Origin: Panicum virgatum
Taxonomy: Eukaryota; Streptophyta; Magnoliopsida; Poales; Poaceae
Assembly (NCBI RefSeq): GCF_016808335.1
Contig: NC_053142.1
Coordinates: 40,653,674-40,717,673 of the forward strand
Length of the DNA: 64,000 nt
Direction: 5' to 3'
Both the position numbers and the translations under genes were made by a program. The notes below the pieces were generated by a model. It saw only the letters and a list, made by a program, of their open reading frames with translations, searched no databases and had not been told where the DNA came from. Shown here in pieces: positions 23,571 to 34,510 of the stretch. Each line of letters begins with the position of its first letter. The first letter of the stretch is position 1.

Positions 23571-23897
23571 GGCCGTGTTTGGTTAGTGCGTGAAAAAGTT
23601 TTTATGAAAATTTTTCGCCTCTATGACCACTAATTAAAAATATTAAATGACGTCTAATTACAAAACAACATTTATAATTATGTTACTGTAGCTAATAAGG
23701 TCTTTAACCAAATGAGTAGAGGATAATTAGGTGCGGTTACTGTAGCATCACTGTAGCCAATCGCGGTGGCACTTGACTCATTAAATTCGTCTTGAAAAAT
23801 TACACCATCTATAAAAAAAATTCACAAATAAACTTTGTTTAATAATCTATACATGCATTCGTTTTTTTAAAATTATTTTCACGTTCCAAACATGGCC
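23571..23897. mobile_element. Tourist-like MITE
   Basis: The ends GGCCGTGTTTGG and CCAAACATGGCC are inverted repeats, flanked by CTC (23568-23570 and 23898-23900). The interior has TTACTGTAGC motifs shared with other copies in the window. Confidence 0.8.
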
Positions 23898-23999
23898 CTC
23901 TTTTGCTCCCGCCGCCAGAACAAGCAAGCCTACGGCGCACCTGCGTGCCGGCGCCGCTCTCGCTGAGACGACGACACGTGACGGCGGCAGCAGCACTCG

Positions 24000-24330
24000 C
24001 GAGTCAGCAGGCTAGTTTTGTAACGAGTTAGTGAAAAGTGACACTTTGACCATTAATTATAATTTCAAACAAAGCCAGTTTACAAAACCAACTCTAAAAC
24101 TCTCGCGTTAGTGACCCTGAAGAATCTAATGAGGTCTTTGATCGCGTAATTAGAGGATGATAATGTAGCATCGCTGTAGCAAATCATCGATTAATTACCG
24201 CCATTATATTCGTCGCGAAAATTTACATCCATTCCTAAATTTTTTTTGCAAATAAACTTCATTTAGCATATACATGCGAGATTCTTTTTTCGGAAAATGT
24301 GCGCGCTAGAATTCTTGCCGATCCAAACAA
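24000..24330. mobile_element. Decayed MITE
   Basis: Contains AGAATCTAATGAGGTCTTTGATCGCGTAATTAG-like and TGTAGCATCGCTGTAGCAAAT-like blocks in the same order as the complete Tourist-like copies, but the ends are not recognisable. The phrase GATCCAAACAACCAAGG marks its right side. Confidence 0.45.
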
Positions 24331-24334
24331 CCAA

Positions 24335-24693
24335 GGCCATGTTTAGTTCCCACCCCGTAAACGCAAAAAAGCCGTAAGCACAAAAAAGTGCAAATGAATC
24401 TTACTAATTTGAAGTACTAAATGAAGTCTATTTATAAAACTTTTTTGCATGGTTGGACTGTAAATCGCGAGACGAATCTAATGAGCCTACTTAATCCATC
24501 ATTTGCAACATTAATGTTACAGTACCATCCGCTAACTATTGATTAATCATGAATTAATTAGTATCATTAGATTCGTCTCGCGATTTACAACCCATCTATG
24601 CAAAAAGTTTTGCAAATATTTAGTACTTCAAATTACATAGATTCCTTTGCAAAAAAATTTTTGTGTTTACACCCATCGAATCTAAACAGGGCC
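24335..24693. mobile_element. Tourist-like MITE
   Basis: The ends GGCCATGTTTAG and CTAAACAGGGCC are flanked by CAA (24332-24334 and 24694-24696). The interior forms a long palindrome around GCGAGACGAATCTAATGAG. Confidence 0.82.
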
Positions 24694-24696
24694 CAA

Positions 24697-25451
24697 GACG
24701 AGGGACGAAACGCGGGAAGGTCCCATCAGGCCATCACCCCCACCAGTCTACGAGACCACAGCACTCCGCATGTCAGGGCTGCGGCTTTGACAACACCAAC
24801 ACGCACGACTCCCTGTCCCGTTAAATCACCGTGTCCTGCCGACTGCGGTAGTGCCGTGCCGCTCTTGCCGCCGCTAACCACGACGCCTTGCCGCCAGAAC
24901 CCTGCCACCGCCACGGGCCACGGCACGTCACCTACCGCGGCGGCCGTGCCCAGCCGGCAGCGCTCGCTCGTCCCTCGCCGCCCAGGAGCTCCGCTTTCGC
25001 CGGCCAGTCGCATTTACTTCGTCGCCGGCCCCCGCTGCGGCGCCCAGCACACTCCGCTTCCGTCACCGCCTGGCCGCGCCAAAGTCCGAGCCGCGCCCGT
25101 GTGGCAGCCAGTGCCAGACGGTCCTCGGGCCTCATTTATGGCGGGCGGCCGGCCGGAGTACTGTGGTAGACCTCCGCTCCACTCGGTCCCATCGGCGGAT
25201 CGAATCCACCCGCTTCGGCGATCGGCGCTTCCGGCCTCCCTCTCGCCCACAGCAGCACTCCCGCCCATCTCTGGTCCTGTGCGTCGCTGCTGTGCAGTCT
25301 GTGCAGACGTACACTGCGCTGGATCAAATCAAACCTATCTACTACTACGGTCTACGGTGGAAATTGTATACTACTCCTACGTTGTAGACGGCCGGTGATC
25401 ATTGTTCTTGTTCGGGGGGGGGGGGCGCTCTGTCGTCCGTGACGACACTGA
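24697..25451. other. GC-rich intergenic block, no gene recognised
   Basis: Open in several frames on both strands. The longest frame (24598-25398) begins inside the preceding MITE and shows no domain, so I treat it as chance. A G run lies near 25416-25425. Confidence 0.35.
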
Positions 25452-25649
25452 AATCTGAGTAGGCCTGCTAATGGGTTGGGTTGAAATGAGTTTTATGGGG
25501 TGGGTTTTGAAATGGAGTGTGTTTGGATGAGTTAAAATGGGTTGTATTAGCTAATGGGGTGGGTCGGGGCGGGTTCTATATAAATGCGGGTTGGGTCGGG
25601 TTGGAGTGGGTTGAAATGGATACATTTTACAAAATAGTATAACTATATA

Positions 25650-26115
25650 TAAATGTGGGTCCCACGTGAGAGCTGAACTCTGAAATTAAAACCACGTGTT
25701 TATATCAGAAAATTTTATCGAAATTGACTGAATTTTGTTGGGGATGATTCAGTACGACTGGCAGCTATTTTGTGCAAAGCAGTGTGACTAAAACTACCTG
25801 TGTGCCTCACATGAAGAGCCGGACTCTGGAATTAAAACCTCGCGTTCACACTATAAAATTTTATCGAAATTGATTGAAATTTGTTGGAAATGACTCAGTA
25901 CGACTGGCAGCTACTCTGTGCAAAGCAGCGTGGCTAGAACTACACATGGGCTCCACATCAAGAGCTGGACCCTAGAATTAAAATCTCGCGTTCACACTAT
26001 AAAATTTTATCGAAATTGACTGAAATTTTTAGAGATGAGTCAATATGACTGATAGATACTCTGTGCAAAATAGTGTGGCTAGACATATATGTGGTCTTCA
26101 CATTAAGTGTAGAAC
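25650..26115. repeat. Three tandem 143-145 bp repeats inside the hAT element
   Basis: The anchor phrases AGAGCTGAACTCTGAAATTA (about 25670), AGAGCCGGACTCTGGAATTA (about 25813) and AGAGCTGGACCCTAGAATTA (about 25959) recur. Each is followed by AAAATTTTATCGAAATTGA and a GTGCAAA(G/A)(C/T)AG phrase. Confidence 0.8.
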
Positions 26116-26206
26116 CACTAAATTCCTCTGCATAGTAGAACCCATGGGTTTTTATGGTTACCCGTTTATAATGGGGCGGGTTAGTTAGAGTTGAGAAATT
26201 AACTAA

Positions 26207-26561
26207 GGGTGTGTTTAGTTCATTTTGCAAAATTGTGTAAAGATGTAAAGAGGGCATTTAAAGTACTAAATGAAGTCTATTTGCAAAACTTTTTTCATAG
26301 ATGGGTTGTAAATCGCGAGACGAATCGAATGATGTTAATTAATCCAAGTTTAATCAATAATTAGCGGATGGTTACTGTATCATCACTGTTGCAAATTATG
26401 GATTAAGTAGGCTCATTAGAATCGTCTCGCGATTTACAGCCCATCCATGCAAAAAGTTTTGTAAATAGACTTTATTTAGTACTTCAAATTAGCAAGATTC
26501 CGTTTCACTTTAATGCGTTTACGGCTTTTTTGCAAAAACCTGTAAAGATCTAAACAGGGCC
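26207..26561. mobile_element. Tourist-like MITE nested in the hAT element
   Basis: The ends GGGTGTGTTTAGTTC and CTAAACAGGGCC are flanked by TAA (26204-26206 and 26562-26564). Insertion into the hAT element shows it is the younger of the two. Confidence 0.88.
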
Positions 26562-26685
26562 TAATTGGGTTGGGTGGGGTTGGGTATCTAAATATGTTAA
26601 TTTTGGCTGGGGTTGGGTATGGTGCGGGTTCTAACCAATTAGCAGGGCTAAATCTGAGGCTATCACACCCCATAAATATTTCGAC

Positions 26686-26973
26686 ACATGTATGTATGGA
26701 GTACTAAATGAAGTTTATTTACAAAACTTTTTGCATGGATGGGCTGTAAATCGCGAGACGAATCTAATGAGTCTACTTAATCCATGATTTGCAACAGTGA
26801 TGCTACAGTAACCATCCGCTAATTATTAATTAATCATGAATTAATTAATATCATTAGATTCGTCTCGCGATTTACAGCCCATATGTAAAAAAATTATAAA
26901 TATACTTCATTTAGTACTTCAAATTAATAAAATTTCAACGCAAAAATTTTTGCGCGTGGAACTAAACACGACG
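26686..26973. mobile_element. Tourist-like MITE, left end eroded
   Basis: The interior palindrome (TGTAAATCGCGAGACGAATC against ATTCGTCTCGCGATTTACAG) and the right end GGAACTAAACACG identify the family. The left terminus is not clear, so the start is approximate. Confidence 0.65.
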
Positions 26974-27025
26974 TGAATCTCTTATGCCCGTTTCCAATGC
27001 TGTTCGTTCGAGTATAGACTATTGA

Positions 27026-27369
27026 GGGCACGTTTAGTTCCCCCGGCAAAAATTTTTGGAGGTCAAATCAGCACTTTGATCGGATGTCGGGAGGACTTTT
27101 CGGACACTAATTAAAAAACCAATTTCAGAACTTACTTGGAAACCACGAGACGAATCTTTTGAGGCCTTTGACCGCGTCATTAGCACATGTGGGTTACTGT
27201 AGCACTTATGGCTAATCATGCACTAATTAGGCTTAAAAGATTCGTCTCGTCGTGTACATCCAAACTGTGTAATTAGTTTTGTTATTTAATTATATTTAGT
27301 GCTTCATACATGTGTTTAAAGGGGAGATGAAAATTTTTGGGTGAAATTTTTTGGGAACTAAACGCGCCC
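27026..27369. mobile_element. Tourist-like MITE, well preserved
   Basis: The ends GGGCACGTTTAGTTCCC and GGGAACTAAACGCGCCC are nearly perfect inverted repeats, flanked by TGA (27023-27025 and 27370-27372). Confidence 0.88.
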
Positions 27370-27539
27370 TGAGCTAAATGTACGTGTATACTAGTAGAAT
27401 TTCACATGAAACTCCGTCGAATTCTCAGCATCTCCAAACGGATTATTGGTCGCTGGTCCTAGCAAAAACTGACCAATCCGATTGACTGCGTGCTGGTAAT
27501 TTCGTAGGCAGGAGTGAGGCCCTGAGATCCGACATGTAA

Positions 27540-27866
27540 ACCGTAAATGTAAAAGAAAACATCACATCGAATGTTTCAACATGTATGGAGTACTAAATGA
27601 AGTCTATTTATAAAATTTTTTGCATGGATAGGCTGTAAATCGCGCGACGAATCTAATGAGCCTACTTAAGTCATGATTTGCAACAGTAATGCTACAGTAC
27701 CCATCCGATAATTATTAATTAATCATAAATTAATTAGTATCATTAGATTCGTCTCGCGATTTACAACTCATCTGTGAACAAGTTTTGTAAATAAATTTCA
27801 TTTAGTAATTCAAATTAATAAGATTTTTCTGTAAATTTTTTTTTTGCAACGGAACAAAACACGGCG
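27540..27866. mobile_element. Tourist-like MITE, ends approximate
   Basis: Same interior as the neighbouring copies: GGAGTACTAAATGAAGTC, then GCGCGACGAATCTAATGAGC, with the inverted half CATTAGATTCGTCTCGCG. It ends near GGAACAAAACACGGCGC. The termini are eroded. Confidence 0.65.
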
Positions 27867-28131
27867 CACGGCGCGCAACAACAGACAACCGGGCGTCTTG
27901 TACCGCATTCAAGTCTCCCCGCGGCCCCCGCCCGGCGGCGTACTTGCAACGAAAGCGCCTCGCCCCCATTAAATGCGTGGCCCTCCCCGCCTCCCCGGAC
28001 GCTGCCCGTCGACGGCGAGCTCGCTCATAATTGATGCCATGCCCCTTCCCGTCGTCGTTGCAGGCTTGCAGGCAGCAGCAGCAGCAGGTGAAAATCCGTT
28101 GCATTTATGGCCACCGGGATCCTCCTCGGCC

Positions 28132-28138
28132 TATAAAT
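28132..28138 (+). promoter_or_regulatory. TATA box of the second MYB gene
   Basis: TATAAAT lies 130 bases upstream of the ATG at 28262, preceded by GC-rich promoter sequence. A short duplicated phrase GCATTTATGGCCAC flanks it (28101 and about 28146). Confidence 0.6.
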
Positions 28139-28261
28139 CCGTCGGCATTTATGGCCACGGCTCCTCCCCCCTCACTCACCTGTCGTCACTGCCGACGCCA
28201 CCGAGGGAGAAAGAGGGAGAGCGACCGACGACGGTCTGTTGCGGCGGCGGCGGCGGCGGCC

Positions 28262-29418
28262 ATGGGGAGGACTCCGTGCTGCGACAGCAAGGGGATCAAG
28301 AAGGGCCCGTGGGCGCCCGAGGAGGACAAGCTGCTCGTCGACTTCGTCCAGGCCAACGGGCCAGGCAATTGGCGCATGCTCCCCAAGCTCGCGGGTACGT
28401 GCTCTGCGCTCATCCAGCCGCTTGAATTATATTGGTGCCTGTGTGTGATCTCGTTAGGCTGATGAGGCGACGCCGATGCGCGCGCATGCAGGGCTGAACC
28501 GGTGCGGCAAGAGCTGCCGGCTCCGGTGGACCAACTACCTGCGCCCGGACATCAAGCGCGGGCCTTTCACCACCGAGGAGCACAATTCCATCCTCCAGCT
28601 CCACGCCATCGTCGGCAACAAGTGCGTGCTCTCTCTCTCTCTCTCTGCACACAGACATTATTGATTCAAGCCAAGGCACCTCATCACTCGTGCATTCATG
28701 TAACGAACATCCATCAACTCATTACGTGCTGGATGCATGGTTGTGATCTCTCAGGTGGTCCATGATCGCGGCGCAGCTGCCGGGCCGGACGGACAACGAG
28801 ATCAAGAACTACTGGAACACGCACCTCAAGAAGCAGCTCCGCCAGGAGGCGCTCGCCGGCGCGGACGCCACCGCCGCCGCCCAGCTCGCGGCCGCGGCGA
28901 CCGCGTCCTCCTGCCCCGCCACGCGCCACATGGCCCAGTGGGAGGCCGCCCGCCTCGAGGCCGAGGCGCGCCTCTCCCTCCTCTCGTCCTCGGCCGCCAC
29001 GACGGTAACCTCCGCCACGGCCGCCTCCTCGTCGTCGTCCACCGCCGCCGCCGCCGAGCACGAGGCGGCGCCGGACATCTTCCTGCGCCTCTGGAACTCC
29101 GCGGTCGGGGAGTCCTTCCGCTGCTCCGCGTCGCTGGGACAGGGTGCAGCCGCAGCGCATGGTCCGGCTGCGGCAGCTGGTGCGCCGGCGGCTCTGCCGC
29201 CTGCGACGGCGCCCAGCGGCGGCGGCGGCGGCGGGGGCGGCGACTCATCGGCCGCGTCGACCAACGGGACCGAGGCCGCGGACGACTACCAGGCGTTCCT
29301 GGACATGGCGGTGGAGGAGTTGGCGCTGCTGCACGGCCGGCTCGGCGTGTCGTTCTCGGCGTTCCCGCCGGCAGACATGCTCGCCGAGGCGTCCTGTCTG
29401 TTCGCGCCGTTCGAGTGA
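28262..29418 (+). CDS. R2R3-MYB transcription factor, MYB41/MYB102-like (308 aa, three exons)
   Basis: Nuclear DNA-binding regulator. The exons are 28262-28394, 28492-28621 and 28755-29418, with GT/AG sites, totalling 927 nt. The intron phases match the other MYB gene. R2 (about residues 13-63) has W17, W37 and W57; R3 (66-115) has F70, W89 and W108, with [19 protein letters not shown]. The N terminus MGRTPCCD and the [23 protein letters not shown] block place it among the MYB9/107, MYB41/74/102 and MIXTA-like subgroups, which act in cuticle, suberin or stress responses; the precise subgroup is uncertain. The C-terminal region is Ala/Ser/Gly-rich with simple GGC codon runs and ends FAPFE. Both introns are short (97 and 133 bp). 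The start follows a CGGCGGCGGCC leader. Family certain. Confidence 0.93.
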
Positions 29419-30147
29419 GTTGAGCTCGCTAGCTAGCGCCTAGCAGCCAGCTCTCGTACGTCACTCTCGTACGTCATCACCAGTCAGCACCGTACCAGAG
29501 TTGTAGTCTACGTATCGCATCCGGCGTTGCTTGCGTACGCGTACGTACATACACATGTACACTTTGCTACACCACGCGCTTGTCTTCTGGCGGCGATGGC
29601 GTGTGTACGTGCCTGTACGCGACGAGCTGATGCGCACGCTGGAGCTTGCGTGTGGCGTAGTCTTCTGTAGTGTAGTAGTCTGGGCCCTAGAGCAAGAGGT
29701 TTTTGCGACTGCTCTAGGCAGCTAGCTGTGGCATTGCTCTGGTGAATGCTGTGGACTTTAAATACTTTTGCGTATGTGTGTGTGCATGGACGTGGTTTGT
29801 GCTATGTAATACGTGCAAAGCTCTTGACTTGTGTTTGTGTTGGTTCTCTGCACGTACTCCGTAGTTCGGGATGGGGAAAAGAGTTGTGCGCTTTTTGCAC
29901 GATCGAGGGAGGCAATGCGTGCACTTCACGGTGATGTGTCCTTGCTATGCGTAGTCCTGTCTTTGACAAATATTGCGAAGTTCATGGAAGGAAATGCAGA
30001 GCGCACTCTGTGTCCGTATCCTCCCCAAAAATGGTACTGTTGAGTGTTGACATCAGAATTTGATACGATTACTGTTAAAATCAAAATTCGATAAGTTTCT
30101 TAGAGGATTCGGTCAAGCAAAGAAATCAAACAACCACTGAAAGTTTA
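29419..30147. other. 3' region of the second MYB gene and intergenic DNA
   Basis: 3' UTR-like sequence with CGTACGTACGT-type repeats near 29535. No further gene is seen before the GTTTA target site (30143-30147) of solo LTR C. Confidence 0.4.
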
Positions 30148-32131
30148 CGAGGGACCGAAACCGGCGAACAAGGGGGTGAATCGGAGCCGATTAAAATTTA
30201 TCGCAACTTGAAGCTCGGCTTAAGATCCCAAGTGCGCACCCAACCCCCACTTCTAGAGTGTGCAAGTGTAGCTATAACTGAGCTAGACACCAAGCAAAAA
30301 CTCTAAAAACAAGCTGCGACAAGATCGGATAAAGAGCGAAGAATAATCACCAAAATCAGCACGGCCGGTTAAACCGACGTGTGAAGAATTACTCCATCGG
30401 TTCAACCGACGTCACAGAGCCGGCAGCAGAGAAGAAACACTCACCGGTTAAACCGACGCTATGGTTCAAACAGCGTCGGTTCAACCGACGATAGCACACC
30501 GGATAAACCGACAAAATCCAAAATGAACACCGGTGCAGTTGTCCAGAGAGACCTCAAAATGGACTAATGAGCACCTGTTTATCCGACGATTTCAACTCCA
30601 ATGCGCTAGTGCAGTTGTCCAGAAGAGAGCAAAAAGAATCCAACAATGAACCGGATGAACCCACACTAGGAATTTTCTATACGCCGGTCAAACGAGTCAA
30701 ACAGCACGTTGGGAAAGCTGGTGAGGCTTCACCGGTTGAACCGATGCCTGTGGATAGCTAAAGCACCGGTGCAATTGACGAACGGCAGAAAACCCTAATA
30801 CATGAATAAACCACTCACCGGTTGAACCGGCGCCAATGAGGACAAGCGTCGGTTTAACCGGTGCTCGGAAGAACTCTGTCCAGAAACGTTTTTCAGCCCG
30901 CGTTCTTCCAAGAACTCGATGATCGAGTGGCCAAATCAAGTCCAAATCTCAACAAATTTTGCAGGCATGATCACAAGGGACTTGTGAACACGTCCACGGA
31001 TGGAATCGACCAATTACGCCATGGTTTGGGAGAAATCGACGAAATCCTAAGCAAGATTGGGGTTTTCTCAAGAACTCCAAAACTTCAATTCGAAGGAGCT
31101 CGTGAATCCGAGGGTTTTAGGGCTAGGCAAGATGGATTAGGAACACCCCAAGGAGTCACAAAATCGTTAAGAAACAACCCGTCATCTTGAGTTCGAGAAT
31201 TGACAAAGGAAAATCGAATTTCAATCAAAACAAAGCACAAATCGTATGAGATTGAATTGAATTCAAAACCCCGAAGGGCACAAGGAGGATTGGGCCTCCT
31301 TTCCCGATCAATCTCAGTACAAAAACCTCAAGAATCGATACCTATAATCCCTAGTTCTAAAGAGGAGAGGGAGAGAACCGTGAGGAAGAGCGATAGAGGG
31401 CGCCTGAGAGAAAGAATGCTACCGTGTGTGTTTCCAAGCACAGAGAAAGAAGGAGAGAGGGTGAGGGTATTTAAGGTGCCCACACAGGGGTCCAAAATAC
31501 CCTCGACTCAAACTAGACACTAAAACGCCCGTAGGGGCAAAACCAGAAATATGTACACGATCTCATCCGACGGCGGAGTTTCTTTCTTCGACTCGAAGCC
31601 ATTTCCGCGATGCCGCCATGTCGATGAAGATCCGGTTTGCGGTTTTGGGAGGTCCGCGAAACCCGGGTAGGTGGCCGGTTTTGAGAAAACCGCCAAAACT
31701 CCACGCGCGGGAAGATTCCCGCCTCCACGCCGTGGCCCTGGATGCCGTTCCCGTCTCGGCCTTCTGACGGCCCTAGACGCCGCCCGACGCCCGTCACCTC
31801 CTCGCCCGCAGCGAGGCCCTAGACGCCGTCGACGTCCGTCACCTCCGTCAGTCCCGAGACCGACGCCCGTGCCTCCACGACTTGGCGTCTTCAACCGCCG
31901 TCCGCCACCTTGGTATTGTGGCGCAAACCAAGAAACCCACCTTCCGTCGTTGCTTGCACCCTCGATCCTGGAGTGGACGCCACAGCTGCCGCCCGGCCTG
32001 AGCTCCTCCACGGCAACTCTCCGTCGACACTCGATGCCCGTGTACCTGCAACCAAAGACCAAACGCACGATCACACTGCACGGTTGACAATTCACTCATC
32101 ACAAGCAGGATAGAGTACTCAACATTCCTCA
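30148..32131 (-). mobile_element. Solo LTR, family 1 copy C
   Basis: The left end is CGAGGGACCGAAACCGG (TG changed to CG) and the right end is CATTCCTCA. It is flanked by GTTTA (30143-30147 and 32132-32136). From about 30890 it tracks copy B closely (for example CGTTCTTCCAAGAACTCGAT), so B and C are each other's nearest relatives here. No internal domain is present. Confidence 0.88.
30360..30865. repeat. Degenerate CACCGGTTnAACCGACG array in LTR C
   Basis: About a dozen copies of ACCGGTT(A/G)AACCGAC and complements such as GCGTCGGTTTAACCGG. Many contain the DRE/CRT core RCCGAC. The array is in the same relative place as in copy B. Confidence 0.75.
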
Positions 32132-32136
32132 GTTTA

Positions 32137-33527
32137 TCCAAAAGAGAAAGTTAAAATGGAAATTGTGAAGACCACGGCACACGACAGTTTAGATTTATGT
32201 ATGAATTAGACAGAGTCAGTTGTTTTTTCTTTTATCTTTAAAAGGTTTGTGTCGTGTCCAATAAGTATCAGTATCCATCCATGTGGATAAAACTATAAAT
32301 ATGTACACCCGGGGTCACCGTAGTATATCTCTCAATCAGTACAACTTTTGGCGCATCGCCACCCTCTTTTTTGAGATTTGGGTTGTATCACTTCGATCTC
32401 CGATGAGGGGTAAGCCCAAAGTTCTGTCGGCCTTAGCAATTGTATCAGCTATATATTGGTGTTAATCAAGGTTGTATTGCTTCGATCTTTGGATTGCTCC
32501 AGTTTGGTTGATATATTTGCCTAATAGATCGATTCCTGTCATATACGTAGGATTGCATCGTTCGACCTTTGCTAGATCTGATAAAGTCACGGTTATCTTG
32601 ACCATGTTTTGATCTATCGGGTTGTATCTATTGAATCCGTCACATTGCTGTTAACAGAAGATTGATTTCTTTGTTTGAAAGCATCATATCGGGTTAGTTT
32701 TCATCAGTGGATAGTTTCTTTATTGAATTTGTCACAGCTAATTCATCGGTTTGGAGCCGCGTCTTTACTTTATCGCCTTGGTGCCCACAGGCGGAGCTTA
32801 AACACTAAACGAGGGGGAGAGAGGGGCAACCTATGTAATTTAACACTAAATATTTATGAACAATAGCAAATTACTATTTATTTAGTGGAGATTGCGTTGA
32901 GCCAAGGGGGCCATAGCCCCCTTTGGTCTCCACTAAGCTCCGCCACTGTTGGTGTCAATGCTGTCTCAGTTAAGTCTGATCCGATTGGTGGTGATGATGG
33001 TAGGTTGAATTTTTATCAGCTTGGTGATTCTTTTTGTGATAAGATAGATATCCATCACTCCATCCTCATTGAACTGCTAGCCAGCCGATGGCTTTTATCG
33101 GAAACTAGCCGATAAGTTATCTTTACACCAGTCAAAATGTTTTGTAAAACATACTTTTGCTATGTGTTTGCAAGTGTGCAAAACAAAACAAAAAAACTAC
33201 CCAAAGTTAATTTTTGAAGATGATGCCCTACTTTGTTCTCGTGAGATGTGTTGACAAAATCAAAGGTTTTGAAACAAAAAAAATCAAGGTTTGGCGATGG
33301 GTTTTGATCCAAACCGAATTTATGATCAGCCGTGCCTGGCTTCTGATCAACCGTTGCATGCCTTGATAGTACAGTTACTCTATTGGGGCAACGGTTGATC
33401 ATTAAAAATGACATGTAACTGCTCATCGTATAGCTAGCTAAGGTTGCCACTTGCCGTGTGCATAGATTTTAATTACATTTTGCCCCATACTCTTAGCTTT
33501 GACCATCCTATTCATCGATCATATATA
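32137..33527. other. LTR-like intergenic DNA with a small inserted element
   Basis: T-rich sequence with a TATA-like CTATAAATATG near 32291, and repeated phrases such as GGTTGTATCACTTCGATCT and GGTTGTATTGCTTCGATCT, suggesting a degenerate LTR. About 32785-32948 looks like a small TIR element (GGCGGAGCTTA...TAAGCTCCGCC), with TTGGTG on both sides. No gene was recognised. Confidence 0.4.
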
Positions 33528-33706
33528 ATCGGCTACAGTAACAATCTGCTAATTATTAATTAATTATGAATTAATTAGCATCATTAGATTCGTCTCGCGA
33601 TTTACAATCTATCTGTGCAAAAAGTTTTATAAATAGACTTCATTTAGTACTTCAAATTAGTAAAATTTCAACATAAAAATTTTTTGCGCTGAAAATAAAC
33701 AGGTCC
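33528..33706. mobile_element. Half of a Tourist-like MITE
   Basis: Carries only the right half of the family (CATTAGATTCGTCTCGCG, GACTTCATTTAGTACTTCAA, then AAAATAAACAGGTCC). The left half is missing. Confidence 0.65.
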
Positions 33707-33893
33707 TGCACCCCACGAATACGATGGTGCACGCACGCCGTTGCTTTTAATGGCACGCCAGCCTGCATGCATAGTGCCGCCACGCAGCGTCCATACCTGA
33801 TTGTTCTCATCCGGCCGATCACTGTACTGCAATGCAGGATGCAAGTGCCTATGTAGCAGCTAGGTTTGGGCCTTCTCCTGTCGTGCTTGTTTA

Positions 33894-34153
33894 GAGCAAG
33901 TATTGTGGCGGGCGAACAACGGACTGAATCACCGGTGGCAAAGAGAGAAAAAAAGAGAGAATGTCGAACGGGCGTCTCGCAAAACGCCGGGCGGAAGCGG
34001 GCGAACTGTGATGCCATTGGCTGCATGCGCTGCAGAGCTCCTTTCATTGGCCCGCATGCGGCTGCATGTGCTGGAGCGCAGCTCCCGATGCTGCTACCTG
34101 CCACGGTGGAGTTTTATTTCGCCGGCTCACCGGCGGAATCATTGCCCTTGCTC
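33894..34153. mobile_element. MITE-like element (260 bp)
   Basis: The ends GAGCAAG and CTTGCTC are flanked by TTA (33891-33893 and 34154-34156). The inverted repeat is short, so the call is moderate. Confidence 0.5.
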
Positions 34154-34156
34154 TTA

Positions 34157-34510
34157 GGGCTTCTGCAGTGGGGGAGAAAAAGCGATGCATGGGCTTGCGT
34201 GGCAGCAGTATGAATCGATTTGACCACTGGAGTACATCGAAGCATAGAGGGGGGAGAGACAGAGGAGTCGATGCATATCGTTGCATCCGTTCATAGCAAA
34301 TAAAAAATGAATCTAGCACCTCAGATTGAGCGCACAGAGAGCCGCTGCAAATAAAAAATCAATATCCAGTGAGGGAAGGGGATGGATCATGGTTCGATGT
34401 GGGCGCCACATCACTGCAGAAGCATGAATCGATTTCTGAAGAATTCGACTCTAAGCATACGTGGCCGAGATTTTTTTTTTCTATGCATCGAATCGCTGCT
34501 GCGGATGCCC
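34157..34510. mobile_element. Putative MITE
   Basis: Begins GGGCTTCTGCAGTGG and ends GCTGCTGCGGATGCCC, an imperfect inverted repeat of a type common in grasses. The TSD is not clear. Confidence 0.4.

Larger units (their letters stand above)
25460..26650. mobile_element. Non-autonomous hAT element with internal tandem repeats
   Basis: The left end TAGGCCTGCTAATGGGTTGG and the complement of the right end, TAGCCCTGCTAATTGGTTAG, are good inverted repeats. A perfect 8-bp duplication AATCTGAG (25452-25459 and 26651-26658) identifies hAT. The subterminal regions are G/T-rich (GGGTTGGG). The middle holds three tandem copies of a 143-145 bp unit, and a Tourist-like MITE is nested at 26207-26561. No transposase. 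Confidence 0.88.

Noticed and set aside
24598..25398. 266-codon open frame
   Set aside because: It begins inside a Tourist-like MITE and continues through GC-rich DNA without any recognisable domain.
6762..29418. The two MYB genes as a tandem duplication
   Set aside because: Their N termini, R3 sequences and C termini place them in different subgroups; they share only the family-wide intron positions.
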